Positions 46,682-55,323 of a stretch of 64,000 nucleotides of DNA are shown here, one piece after another. The notes below the pieces were generated by a model. It had not been told where the DNA came from. It did no database searches and saw only the letters and a list, made by a program, of their open reading frames with translations. Position numbers and translations under genes: made by a program. Source of the DNA: P52-10 sp041397365 (lineage in GTDB: Bacteria > Pseudomonadota > Alphaproteobacteria > Rhizobiales > Xanthobacteraceae); NCBI GenBank assembly GCA_041397365.1, contig JAWKWT010000005.1, forward strand, positions 255,181 through 319,180, in the 5' to 3' direction. How positions within the stretch are numbered: the first letter of the stretch is position 1; each line of letters starts with the position of its first letter.

Positions 46682-47065
46682 ATGAGCAAGATTCCTTCAC
46701 CCTCCGTCACCGCAGAGACGAAGAATTTCTGGGCGCTCGCCAATGACGGACAGCTCACCGTTCCGCAGTGCCGGGCTTGCGGAAAATTCCACTGGTATCC
46801 GCGTGCCAATTGCCCGTTCTGCTCCAGCAACCAGATAGAATTGAAGCCCGCCAAGGGCACCGGCACAATCTACAGCTACAGCGTCTCGCGCCGCGGCAAG
46901 GATTCGTCCTACACGATCGCCTATGTCACGCTCGACGAGGGGGTGACGATGATGACCAACATCGTCGGTGGCGATCCGTCGAAACTCGCCATCGGCCAGA
47001 AGGTGCGCGTAACGATGGTCGAATCCGAGGACGGCCAGCGCGTGCCGATGTTCGAGCCAACATAA
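46682..47065 (+). CDS. Zn-ribbon/OB-fold (DUF35) acyl-CoA-associated protein
   Basis: OB-fold protein with an N-terminal rubredoxin-like zinc ribbon, 127 aa. The cysteines are CRACGKFHWYPRANCPFC; the OB domain includes GTGTIYSYSVSRRG and IAYVTLDEGV, then PSKLAIGQKVRVTM. Such proteins accompany SCP2-type thiolases and aldolases and are required for their activity or stability. Only 2 bp separate it from the thiolase-like gene, so they are surely co-translated. It is convergent with the alkylsulfatase gene (7 bp between stops). Confidence 0.9.
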   Translation: MSKIPSPSVTAETKNFWALANDGQLTVPQCRACGKFHWYPRANCPFCSSNQIELKPAKGTGTIYSYSVSRRGKDSSYTIAYVTLDEGVTMMTNIVGGDPSKLAIGQKVRVTMVESEDGQRVPMFEPT

Positions 47066-47072
47066 CCAGAGT

Positions 47073-48997
47073 TCACGGCGCCTCCTCGCCCGGCTCGACG
47101 ATCGCGAACCAGAACTCGAAGCGATCGAGCATCGACAGCAGGTCTGCGAAAGGCCGGCTGTCGCCCTCGACCCGCACGCGGCCGTCCGACATCGCCTGAT
47201 CGAGCGGCAGATCGCCGACCGCGAGATCGATCAGCGTATCGCGGCTGAGATGAACCACGGTGGCCGACAGGCCACGAATGCCGGGCTCATGATGCAGCAC
47301 CGCGTTCTCGACGCTGACGCGCCACAGTTTCTGCGAGCCTTCGAACTGAAGGTCGAGCGCGAGGCCGCGCGCGCCGGCTTTCGTTCCGTTCAGGCGCACC
47401 GAGAACGCATCCAGCAATTCCTCTTCCGGCAACGCCCGCAATTGCGCGCCGGCGGGACCACGGCGACGTTGCGCGCTCGGCGCTGTCCGCAATTCCTGCG
47501 CACCGGTGAGGAAGATCGCCCGCCAGGGCCCTGACTCGGCCTGATAGCCGAGCTGTTCGAGCGCGTCGGCCTGCAACGCCCGCGCGTCGAGATTGCCCGG
47601 ATCGGCGAACACCAGATGGTTGACCAACTCCGCCACCCATCGATAGTCGCCGCGCGCAAACGCCTCGCGCGCCTTGGCGAGCAGTGCCTCCGCGCCGCCG
47701 GCCAACTCGACATAGCGTCGCCCGGCCTCGACCGGCGGATGCGGATAAAGATGCGCCGGATTGCCGTCGAACCAGCCGAGATAGCGCTGATACACCGCCT
47801 TGGCGTTGTGATTGAGCGTGCCGTAATAGCTGCGCGTGTGCCATTCGCTTTCGAGCGTCGGCGGCAGCCGCAGCACCTCGCCAATCTCGATCGGCGTCAG
47901 CCCGTGATTGGCGAGCCGCAGCGTCTGGTCGTGAATGTATTTGTAGAGGTCGCGCTGCTTGGTCAGAAATTCGACGATCCGCTTGCCGCCCCAGCGCGGC
48001 CAGTGATGGCTCGCGAACTCCACATCCGCCTCGCTTGCGAACAGCTTGATCGCTTCGTTGATGTAGCGGCTCCAGCCCTTGGCATCGCGCACCCAGGCGC
48101 CGCGCGCGGCGTGTAGAGATTGTGCAGATGGCAGGTGCAGTTCTCCGCCATGCACAGCGCCCCGAACTGCGGAAAGTAGAAATTCATTTCCGCCGGCGCC
48201 TCGGTGTCCGGCGTCAGCTGATAGACGATCTCGACGCCGTCGATGGTGTGGCGGAAGCCAGTCTGGGAAATGCTCTCGGTCGGCGGAACCAGGCTGACGC
48301 TGCCTTGCGAGGTCGCCTTGCCGAGCCCGGAATCGACATGGCCGCGTGGCCCGCGCGGCAGCAGCGAGCCGAACATATAGGTCGCGCGGCGGCCCATGGC
48401 GTTGCCGGCGAGGATGTTCTCGGCGACCGCGGCCTGAAGGAATCCTTCCGGCGCGATGATGCGCAGGCCGCGCTTGATGTCCTCGTCGGTCATGACGCCG
48501 CGAATGCCGCCGTAGTGATCGACATGGCTGTGCGTGTAGATCACCGCCGTCACAGGCTTGTCGCCGCGATGCTTGCGCATCAGAGCCAGCGCCGCCGCCG
48601 CCGGCTCCGCCGAGGTCAAGGGGTCGACGACGATATAGCCGGTCTTGCCCTCGATGAAGGTGACGTTGGAAATGTCGAAGCTGCGCACCTGATAGATGCC
48701 CGGCGTCACCTCGAACAGGCCATGATGGTTGTTGAGCTGCGCCTGCCGCCAGAGGCTCGGATTGATCGTGTCCGGCGGCGGATTGCCTTGTGCTTCGAAC
48801 GCATAGGGCGCCATGTCCCACACCACGCGGCCGCCGGCTGCCTCGACGCGCGCATCGGGGATCGTGCCGATGAAGCCGCGTGCCGCATCATCGAAATCGG
48901 CGCGATCGTCGGGCGGCAGGGATTTCGCGAACATCTCGTGAAACCGGCGCGTTGCGTCCGTCGCATCCTTGGGTTGCTGCATGGGAGGCTGCTGCAT
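47073..48997 (-). CDS. Alkyl sulfatase, SdsA-like (one frameshift)
   Basis: MBL-fold alkylsulfatase with C-terminal SCP2-like domain, about 640 aa, releasing sulfate from alkyl sulfates such as dodecyl sulfate. The zinc motif is THSHVDHYGGIRG; upstream are YQVRSFDISNVTFIEGKTGY and VVDPLTSAEPA; further on FGALCMAENCTCHLHNLYT. After a frame change near 48103-48115 come EFASHHWPRWGGKRIVEFL, the dimerisation region with GEVLRLPPTLESEWHTRSYYG (two blocks) and a C-terminal SCP2 domain (about 520-640). The start at 48997 has GAGGATC upstream. No signal peptide is visible; SdsA of Pseudomonas is secreted, so localisation is unclear. I treat the break as an error. Confidence 0.87.
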
Positions 48998-49209
48998 GGG
49001 TCGATCCTCATATCTTTTGGCGCAGCATTGCCAGCCGATGCGCGCAGCGCAATAGACTTCGTGCATCTCTGGACAGCAAAAGGGAGGGATGCAACGATCG
49101 CCGAAGCGTTTTCGAGCGAAGTGGATAACCCGCTCGCGTGAAGAAAACGCGACAGACCAAAAACCTGGATTAGTTCTGCGATTCGACGAAACGCAAAGCT
49201 GATCCAGAC

Positions 49210-50406
49210 ATGACATCAGCGAGCAAGCCGTTGCGCACCTCCTTCGAAGACTGTCCCTTCCCCGTCGAACCGTTCCGCCTCGCCGTTTCCGACGAGGTCC
49301 TCGCCGATCTGAAACAGCGGCTGTCGCGCACGCGCCTGCCGGACACCGAGCCGGCCGGCACGCCGTGGCGCTACGGCACCAGCCTCGCCTATATGCGCGA
49401 TGTCGTCGCGCATTGGCGCGACCGTTACGACTGGCGCAAATGGGAAGCGCGGATCAACAGCTTCCAGCATCATCGCGTCACGATCGGCGGCAAGCGCGTG
49501 CATTTCATCATGGAGCAAGGCTCCGGCGACAACCCGATGCCGCTGCTGCTGACGCATGGCTGGCCGGGCTCCTTCGTCGAATTCCTCGACATCATCGAGC
49601 GGCTGGCGCATCCGGAACGCTTCGGCGGCGACGCGCGCGACGCCTTCACGGTGATCGCGCCGAGCCTGCCGGGCTATGGCTTCTCCGATCCGCCCGACGC
49701 ACCGATGGAGCCGCGTAAAATCGCGGCGCTCTGGCGCACGCTGATGGTCGACGTGCTCGCTTGCGACAAATACGTCGCGCAGGGCGGCGACTGGGGCGCG
49801 ATCATCACGTCATGGCTGGCGCTCGACCATCCGCAGAATCTCGCCGCCATTCACCTGAACATGCTCGGACTGCGGCCCGCGATCGCCAAGGACGCTCCAC
49901 TCAGCGCGGACGAACAGGCATGGCTTGAGCGCACGCAGGCGCGCCGGCCGCAGATTTCCGCCTATCAGCAGATTCAGGGAACGAAGCCGCAGACGCTCGC
50001 TTATGGGCTGACGGATTCGCCGGTGGGACTCGCCGCATGGATTCTGGAAAAATTTCACGGCTGGACGATCCCGGACGAGGACGCCCCGCCACCCTTCGAT
50101 CTCGACAAGCTGCTCACCAACATCATGCTGTACTGGATCGGCGGCATCAACGCCGCGAACTGGATCTATGTGTCTATCGCGCAAGGCACGTCGGCCGCGC
50201 TGAAGCCGGGAGAGTTCGTCCAGGTGCCGACCGCCGTCTTTCTGTTTCCGAATGACCTGTCGTCGCCCGCGCCGGAGGCCTGGATCAGGCGCTCCTACAA
50301 TCTGGCGCAGCGGCATGTCAGCGATCGCGGCGGGCATTTTCCGGCGATGGAAAACGGCGAGATGCTCGTCGCCGATATGACGACATTCTTCGCGCGCTAT
50401 CGCTGA
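49210..50406 (+). CDS. Epoxide hydrolase family protein (microsomal type, EHN domain)
   Basis: Alpha/beta hydrolase, 398 aa, resembling microsomal and juvenile-hormone epoxide hydrolases. The N-terminal EHN segment (about 15-120) includes PFRLAVSDEVLADLKQRLSR and WRYGTSLAYMRDVV; the core has the oxyanion HGWPGSFVEF, APSLPGYGFSDPP, and the nucleophile Asp in VAQGGDWGAII. The C-terminal histidine is in DRGGHFPAMENGE. Epoxide opening is the likely reaction; some family members act on other esters. It is divergent from the alkylsulfatase gene across about 210 bp. Confidence 0.92.
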   Translation: MTSASKPLRTSFEDCPFPVEPFRLAVSDEVLADLKQRLSRTRLPDTEPAGTPWRYGTSLAYMRDVVAHWRDRYDWRKWEARINSFQHHRVTIGGKRVHFIMEQGSGDNPMPLLLTHGWPGSFVEFLDIIERLAHPERFGGDARDAFTVIAPSLPGYGFSDPPDAPMEPRKIAALWRTLMVDVLACDKYVAQGGDWGAIITSWLALDHPQNLAAIHLNMLGLRPAIAKDAPLSADEQAWLERTQARRPQISAYQQIQGTKPQTLAYGLTDSPVGLAAWILEKFHGWTIPDEDAPPPFDLDKLLTNIMLYWIGGINAANWIYVSIAQGTSAALKPGEFVQVPTAVFLFPNDLSSPAPEAWIRRSYNLAQRHVSDRGGHFPAMENGEMLVADMTTFFARYR

Positions 50407-50411
50407 GGAAT

Positions 50412-51641
50412 TTACGCCGGCGGCGCGCCCTTGTGTGAAATCTCGATCAGCAGACACGCGCCGACGCAGGTGGCGGCGCTTCCGATCATCAGCGGCGTCG
50501 CGCTGCCGTCGAACGCCTGACTGATGCCGGAGGCGATCAGCGCCGAAATCAGCGTCGTGCCTGCGCCATAGATCGACGATGCCGTGCCGGCGATCGCGCC
50601 ATGCGGAGCCATCGCCATCGAGGTGAAATTGGCCGAATTCATCAGCAGCAGCGAATTGAGAATAAAGAAGGTCAGCATGAACAGCGAGAAATTCAGCGCG
50701 CCGGCGAGTTGGAGCGCACAGGCGAGAACCGCAACGCCTGCGCAGATGGCGAGGCCGCCGCGGGCGATCCGCAGCATTCCGAGCTTGGCGACGAGCCGCG
50801 AATTGTAATAGGCGGCAAGCCCCATGGTCACGGCGACGGCGCTGAACGCGAAGGTGAAGTTATGGCCGAGCCCGTAGGACTGGCCGATCACTTGCGGTGA
50901 GGCGACGAGAAAACCAAGCAGGCAGCCGGAGCTGAGACCGGCAGCGAGCGTGACGAACGCGCTCTGCCGGTTCGACAGAAAGGCGCGGCAGCCTTCGGCG
51001 ATCGGCCCGAGCCGGATCGGGCGGCGCTGTTCGGCAAGCTGCGTTTCCGGAAAACGGATATAAGTCCAGACCAGAACGATCAGCCCTTGCACAAGCAGCA
51101 CGACGAACAGCGCTTGCCAGTGGCTCGCCATCAGGATGAAATGCCCGATCGTCGGCGCCGCCACCGGCGCGATGAACAGCACCGTCATCACCAGCGACAT
51201 CACCCGCGCCATCGGCGCGCCAACATAGCAATCGCGCACCGACGACACCGTGACGATGCGCGGGCTGGCGGACGCCATGCCCTGCACCAGACGGGCGGCG
51301 ATCAGCATCTCGAAGGAGTTCGCCACAACGCAGATGGCGGTGGCGAGGATGTATAGCGCGATCCCGCCAATCAGCGTCGCCCGGCGACCGAAACGATCCG
51401 CGATCGGACCGACGAACACCTGGCCTGCGGCGAACCCCATGAAGAACACGGTCAGCACCAGATGCTGCTTGTTCGGATCGCTCATTTTGAAGAAATCGGC
51501 GATCTGCGGCAGCGCCGCCAGCATGATCGACGTACCGAGCGAATTGATCGCCATTGCCAGCGAGCAGAAGCCCACGAATTCCGGCGTCCCCATCGGCCGG
51601 TGTCGGAGGGATGTGTCTTCCGTTGCGGTTGCCATTGTCAT
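50412..51641 (-). CDS. MFS drug/efflux transporter, Bcr/CflA family
   Basis: Major facilitator efflux protein, 409 aa, with 12 hydrophobic helices. The family signatures FMGFAAGQVFVGPIADRFGR and ALYILATAICVVANSFEML are present in the N-terminal half, with the antiporter-type stretch near GAPMARVMSLVMTVLFIAPV. The start at 51641 (MTMATATED) has GAGGAAA just upstream. It is divergent from a globin gene across a 77-bp promoter region containing a perfect 14-bp palindrome, so a repressor probably controls it. The exported compound is unknown. Its stop lies 5 bp from the convergent epoxide hydrolase stop. Confidence 0.9.
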   Translation of the reverse strand: MTMATATEDTSLRHRPMGTPEFVGFCSLAMAINSLGTSIMLAALPQIADFFKMSDPNKQHLVLTVFFMGFAAGQVFVGPIADRFGRRATLIGGIALYILATAICVVANSFEMLIAARLVQGMASASPRIVTVSSVRDCYVGAPMARVMSLVMTVLFIAPVAAPTIGHFILMASHWQALFVVLLVQGLIVLVWTYIRFPETQLAEQRRPIRLGPIAEGCRAFLSNRQSAFVTLAAGLSSGCLLGFLVASPQVIGQSYGLGHNFTFAFSAVAVTMGLAAYYNSRLVAKLGMLRIARGGLAICAGVAVLACALQLAGALNFSLFMLTFFILNSLLLMNSANFTSMAMAPHGAIAGTASSIYGAGTTLISALIASGISQAFDGSATPLMIGSAATCVGACLLIEISHKGAPPA

Positions 51642-51671
51642 CGCGTTTCCTCGGGTGCAGACTGACGTAAA

Positions 51672-51685
51672 TGACGCATGCGTCA
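51672..51685. promoter_or_regulatory. Palindromic operator between the MFS and globin genes
   Basis: TGACGCATGCGTCA, a perfect 14-bp palindrome, midway between the divergent starts (30 bp from the MFS start, 33 bp from the globin start). An additional half-site TGACGTAA lies at 51663. This is the look of a TetR- or MarR-type site, but no such regulator is encoded nearby. Confidence 0.65.
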
Positions 51686-51718
51686 AGTTGCAACAAATAA
51701 AATGCGGAGGACAGGTCC

Positions 51719-52153
51719 ATGCCGATATCTCCGGAACGGTCGCGGACGCATCGTCTGATCGTCGAGAGCCTCGCGGCCGCGACCGCGCGCGTGCCCGATC
51801 TGACGCCGGCGGTTTACGACAGGCTGTTCGCACTCCGCCCCGAGAGCCGAAAGCTGTTCAGGGCCGATCCGGGCAACGTCATCAAGCGCTCGATGCTCGA
51901 ACTGTCAACTGACGCGATCGTCGATTTCGCCGGTGAAAGAAAGTCGGCGCACCGGCTGGTGCTGTGCGAGGTGCAGTCGCACGATTGCTATGGCACCACG
52001 CCGGAACTGTTCTGCGAGTTCTTCAGGGTGATCGCCGACGAGGTGCGCGAGACGCTCGGAGACGAATGGACCGACGACCATCAGGCGGCGTGGGATCAAC
52101 TGGTCGCGGAACTGCTCGCCTATGCGGCCGAAGGTGTCCGGCGGATGGCCTGA
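51719..52153 (+). CDS. Globin-like protein
   Basis: Single-domain bacterial globin, 144 aa. Globin-like helices are visible: LIVESLAAATARVPDLTPAV (A/B helices), YDRLFALRPESRKLFRADP, then LCEVQSHDCYGTTPELF around the candidate heme-binding proximal histidine and a C-terminal WTDDHQAAWDQLVAELLAY. There is no attached flavin reductase domain. A GGAGGACAGGTCC ribosome site precedes the ATG. The role could be nitric-oxide or oxygen handling; this is inference. It is divergently arranged with the efflux gene and shares its operator region. Confidence 0.8.
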   Translation: MPISPERSRTHRLIVESLAAATARVPDLTPAVYDRLFALRPESRKLFRADPGNVIKRSMLELSTDAIVDFAGERKSAHRLVLCEVQSHDCYGTTPELFCEFFRVIADEVRETLGDEWTDDHQAAWDQLVAELLAYAAEGVRRMA

Positions 52154-52231
52154 GCGGACCTTCGCCCGCCGCCGGCGTCGTGGACGGCCAGCCACGCCGC
52201 GGTCATGAGCACCGCAAATGTTCCGAAAATT

Positions 52232-52266
52232 CGGCCGCGCAGAGCGCCCCTTGCGCGGCCGTTTTT
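52232..52266 (+). terminator. Terminator between the globin and RTX-repeat genes
   Basis: CGGCCGCGCA pairs with TGCGCGGCCG around a short loop and is followed by TTTTT, about 80 bp after the globin stop and 15 bp before the convergent RTX gene end. Confidence 0.85.
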
Positions 52267-52280
52267 ATGGCTGCGCGACG

Positions 52281-53183
52281 TTAGGCAAAGAAACCAGCAT
52301 TGACGGCGCCAGCGGCGATTCCGATCAGTTCGATCGTGCCGCCGGTATAGCTGACGATCGCACCGTTCGCGCCTTGCGCAACCTGGTAGTTCTGTCCGAG
52401 CAGATCTAGACGGTCGCCCTCGGCTTGATTGAAACCGAATATGCGATCGGCGCCGTCGTTGGGATTGAAGACGAACCGGTCCGCGCCGAGATTGCCGTAC
52501 AGAACGTCGCTGCCCGCGCCACCGAAGATCAGATCGTCGCCCTGGCCGCCATAGATCGTATCGTCACCCTGTCCGCCAAAGATCGTGTCCGCGCCGAGAT
52601 TGCCATACAGAACGTCGCTGCCCAGATTGCCGACGACCAGATCCTCGTCCTGACCGCCGGCGATGAAATCGTCGCCCTGGCCGCCATACAGCAGGTCCTT
52701 GCCGGCGTTGCCGAACAGATAGTCGCTGCCCTGATTGCCGAAAACGGTGTCGGCTCCGGGACCGGCCGTGACGCTGTCGTTGCCGGGACCGGCCGCGATC
52801 GCGTTTTCATCGTCGGCATTGTTGCGGGCTTCGATCAGGTCGTTGCCGGCGAAAAGAATCTCGTGCCGCGCTTCCATTGTGGGGGCTGCGTTCAAGGCGG
52901 CGACGTCGTACGCGACGTTACTGAGCGAGATCAAGGCAACGCCATTCTGCAGATACGTCATGCCGGTGATCGTGCCTCCGACCGGGGCATTGTGGGGCCC
53001 GCCATAGACGAGACCGAGGCCGGTGTATTCGACTGAGTATTCGCCCTCGGCGGCATAGAATCGGGTCGGTTGTCGCTGAATGGTGGCGGCACCCTCGAAA
53101 TTGAGGCCGCCGAATCCGAACAAAAGATCGATTGCGGTCGTGGAGCCATAGAGGCCGCTCGCGCCGAGAAATAGGTTCGCCAT
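52281..53183 (-). CDS. RTX-repeat calcium-binding protein
   Basis: Acidic protein of 300 aa with RTX nonapeptide repeats, probably secreted by a type I system without a cleaved signal peptide. About residues 115-250 carry repeats such as GNDSVTAGPGADTVFGNQG, GGQGDDTIYGGQGDDLIFGG and YGNLGADTIFGG, which bind calcium as beta-rolls. A C-terminal segment DRIFGFNQAEGDRLDLLGQN resembles the end block of RTX proteins. The N-terminal 110 residues (MANLFLGASGLYGSTTAIDL onward) are unrecognised. AAGGAGAG precedes the ATG at 53183. No type I transporter genes are near. Confidence 0.85.
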   Translation of the reverse strand: MANLFLGASGLYGSTTAIDLLFGFGGLNFEGAATIQRQPTRFYAAEGEYSVEYTGLGLVYGGPHNAPVGGTITGMTYLQNGVALISLSNVAYDVAALNAAPTMEARHEILFAGNDLIEARNNADDENAIAAGPGNDSVTAGPGADTVFGNQGSDYLFGNAGKDLLYGGQGDDFIAGGQDEDLVVGNLGSDVLYGNLGADTIFGGQGDDTIYGGQGDDLIFGGAGSDVLYGNLGADRFVFNPNDGADRIFGFNQAEGDRLDLLGQNYQVAQGANGAIVSYTGGTIELIGIAAGAVNAGFFA

Positions 53184-53342
53184 TTTTCTCTCCTTGCTGT
53201 CAGCAAAACTAGACGCAGAACAGCGACGTTGCAAAGTTCCATTGCTCGCATGCTGGCTTCGGCGTCAAGGAAGACGGTTGCGAGAAGCCGCCGTCATCAA
53301 GGGCGCTCGTCGTATTCGGGGAACGCCCCCGGACAATCGTTC

Positions 53343-54236
53343 TCACGCCCGAAACCGCAGCGTCTCCACCAGCAGCGTGAATGCGGACGAAGCATGCCTG
53401 CGGTGCGGATAGTAGAGGTGATAACCGGGAAGGTCGGGTGTGAACTTGCTCAGTACCCGCACCAGCCGGCCTTTATCCAGATAGCTCTGCGCTTGATCCA
53501 GCGGCAGATAGGCCAGCCCATGGCCGTCGAGCGCGGCATCGAGGATCAGGTCGATGGTGTTGAGGATCAGCGGTCCCTCCACCCGCACGCGCACGTCGCG
53601 GCCGCCGCGCTTCAGCCGCCAGCTATTGAGCGTGCCCGAGGTCGGCAGTCTTAGATTGATCGCGCGATGATCGATCAATTGCGCTGGCGACGTCGGAACG
53701 GGATGCGCGCGGAAATAATCCGGCGTGCCGACGATCGCCATCGGAATGTCAGGCCCGATGCGCATGGCGATCATGTCCTTCGCCATCTCGCCGCCGAGAC
53801 GAACGCCGGCGTCAAAACGATCGGCCACGACATCTGCCAACCCGTAGTCGATGGTGATCTCCACGGCGATGTCGGGGTTGCCAGTCAGCAGCCGCTTCAT
53901 CGCGGGCACGAGGATGGTCTTGGCGGCGTGTTCGACGGTCGTGATCCGGATCGTGCCGGACGGGCGGTCGCGCAGTTCGCTCAGTGAGGCGATCGCTGAA
54001 TCGAGATCATGCAGCATTGGACCGAGCGTCGCGAGCAACCGTTCGCCGGCATCGGTGGGCGCAACGCTTCGCGTCGTACGCGACAGCAAACGCAGCCCCA
54101 GCCGCTCCTCGATCCGCCGAACGATCTGGCTCAGCGCGGATTGCGCCATACCCAGGCGGGCCGCCGCCTTGGTGAAACTGCGCTCTTCGGCGACCACAAC
54201 GAAGGCGGCCAGATCGGCAATCTCGTCGCGGCGCAT
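53343..54236 (-). CDS. LysR-family transcriptional regulator
   Basis: LysR-type regulator, 297 aa. The N-terminal winged HTH (residues 5-65) reads LAAFVVVAEERSFTKAAARL then MAQSALSQIVRRIEERLGLR and LLSRTTRSVAPTDAG. The rest is the periplasmic-binding-like effector domain. It belongs to the large subgroup that ends in a proline/arginine-rich YHLYYPHRRHASSAFT segment, often divergently paired with an oxidoreductase or hydrolase. It is divergent from the hydrolase gene and probably regulates it and itself through the site at 54260. Confidence 0.93.
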   Translation of the reverse strand: MRRDEIADLAAFVVVAEERSFTKAAARLGMAQSALSQIVRRIEERLGLRLLSRTTRSVAPTDAGERLLATLGPMLHDLDSAIASLSELRDRPSGTIRITTVEHAAKTILVPAMKRLLTGNPDIAVEITIDYGLADVVADRFDAGVRLGGEMAKDMIAMRIGPDIPMAIVGTPDYFRAHPVPTSPAQLIDHRAINLRLPTSGTLNSWRLKRGGRDVRVRVEGPLILNTIDLILDAALDGHGLAYLPLDQAQSYLDKGRLVRVLSKFTPDLPGYHLYYPHRRHASSAFTLLVETLRFRA

Positions 54237-54259
54237 TCATCACCTCAATGATAAGCCCA

Positions 54260-54276
54260 AGACAAATTACCTGTCT
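54260..54276. promoter_or_regulatory. Candidate LysR binding site
   Basis: AGACA-N7-TGTCT inverted repeat (54260-54264 and 54272-54276) in the 142-bp divergent promoter region, 24 bp from the regulator start. Interrupted palindromes of this size are typical of LysR sites; regulator binding is inferred. Confidence 0.5.
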
Positions 54277-54378
54277 AATCGGAGCAATCTTTCTGACCTA
54301 GATTGCGTTCATCAGCAAGGGGACTTCCCCAAAGCACGGCAACCGGCCGCGAAACGGTGAACGGAAAGGAACCGGATC

Positions 54379-55323
54379 ATGGGCAAGATCAGCTTCGCCA
54401 ATTCGAACAACAAGACCATCGCCATGTCGGCTGTGATCGACTTCCCCGCGGACTTCGACGAAAAGAAGAGCTACCCCGCCATCGTCGTCTCGCATCCCGG
54501 CGGCGGCGTGAAGGAACAGACCGCGGGCATCTATGCCAAAAAGCTCGCCGCGCAGGGCTTTGTCACTATCGCCTATGACGCCTCCTATCAGGGCGAGAGC
54601 GGCGGCGAACCGCGCCAGTTGGAAAACCCCTATATCCGCACCGAGGACGTCAGCGCCGTCATCGACTACCTGACCACGCTGCCTTACATCGACAAGGATC
54701 GCATCGGCGCGATGGGCATCTGCGCCGGCGCCGGCTACACCGCCAACGCCGCGATCCAGGATCGCCGCATCAAGGCGATCGGCACGGTCAGCGCCGTCAA
54801 TATCGGTTCGATGTTCCGCAACGGCTGGGAGAACAACGTCAAGTCGATCGATGCGCTACCGCTGGTCGAGGCCGGTTCGAACGCCCGTACCTCGGACGCC
54901 GAAGGCAAAGGATACGCGACGATGCCGCTCGCGCCGCTGACGGAGAAGGATGCGCCGAACGAGGAACTGCGTCAGGCGTGGGAATACTACCATACGCCGC
55001 GCGCCGAATGCGCCACCTCGCCCGGTGTCGCGACACTGCGTAGCCTGAACCAGATCATCACCTACGACGCCTACCACATGGCCGACGTCTACCTGACCCA
55101 GCCGATCCAGATCGTGGCCGGCAGCAAGGCCGGCAGCAAATGGATGAGCGACGACCTGTTCGACCGCGCCGCCAGCACCGACAAGTCCTTCCACACCGTC
55201 GAGGGCGCCAACCACATGGACCTTTATGACGGCAAGACGTTCGTCGATGAAGCGGTGTCGGTGCTCGCTCCCTTCTTCAAGACCAAGCTGAAGGACGCAG
55301 CCGTGAAACAGGCGGCCGAATAA
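54379..55323 (+). CDS. Alpha/beta hydrolase (dienelactone-hydrolase-like, YcjY type)
   Basis: Alpha/beta hydrolase, 314 aa, unknown substrate. It shows VSHPGGGVKEQTAGIYAKKL near residue 35, FVTIAYDASYQGESGGEPR, the nucleophile elbow in MGICAGAGYTANAAI where the nucleophile position is Cys, and the C-terminal histidine in EGANHMDLYDG. A cysteine nucleophile is shared with dienelactone hydrolases. GGAAAGGAACCGGATC precedes the ATG. It is the likely target of the divergent LysR regulator. It is the last ordinary chromosomal gene before the decayed region and the defence genes. Confidence 0.88.
   Translation: MGKISFANSNNKTIAMSAVIDFPADFDEKKSYPAIVVSHPGGGVKEQTAGIYAKKLAAQGFVTIAYDASYQGESGGEPRQLENPYIRTEDVSAVIDYLTTLPYIDKDRIGAMGICAGAGYTANAAIQDRRIKAIGTVSAVNIGSMFRNGWENNVKSIDALPLVEAGSNARTSDAEGKGYATMPLAPLTEKDAPNEELRQAWEYYHTPRAECATSPGVATLRSLNQIITYDAYHMADVYLTQPIQIVAGSKAGSKWMSDDLFDRAASTDKSFHTVEGANHMDLYDGKTFVDEAVSVLAPFFKTKLKDAAVKQAAE

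Noticed and set aside
52400..52830. Tandem DNA repeat array or CRISPR within the RTX gene
   Set aside because: The periodicity is imperfect and in frame, and it encodes the GGxGxD protein repeats. There are no identical repeats with unique spacers.
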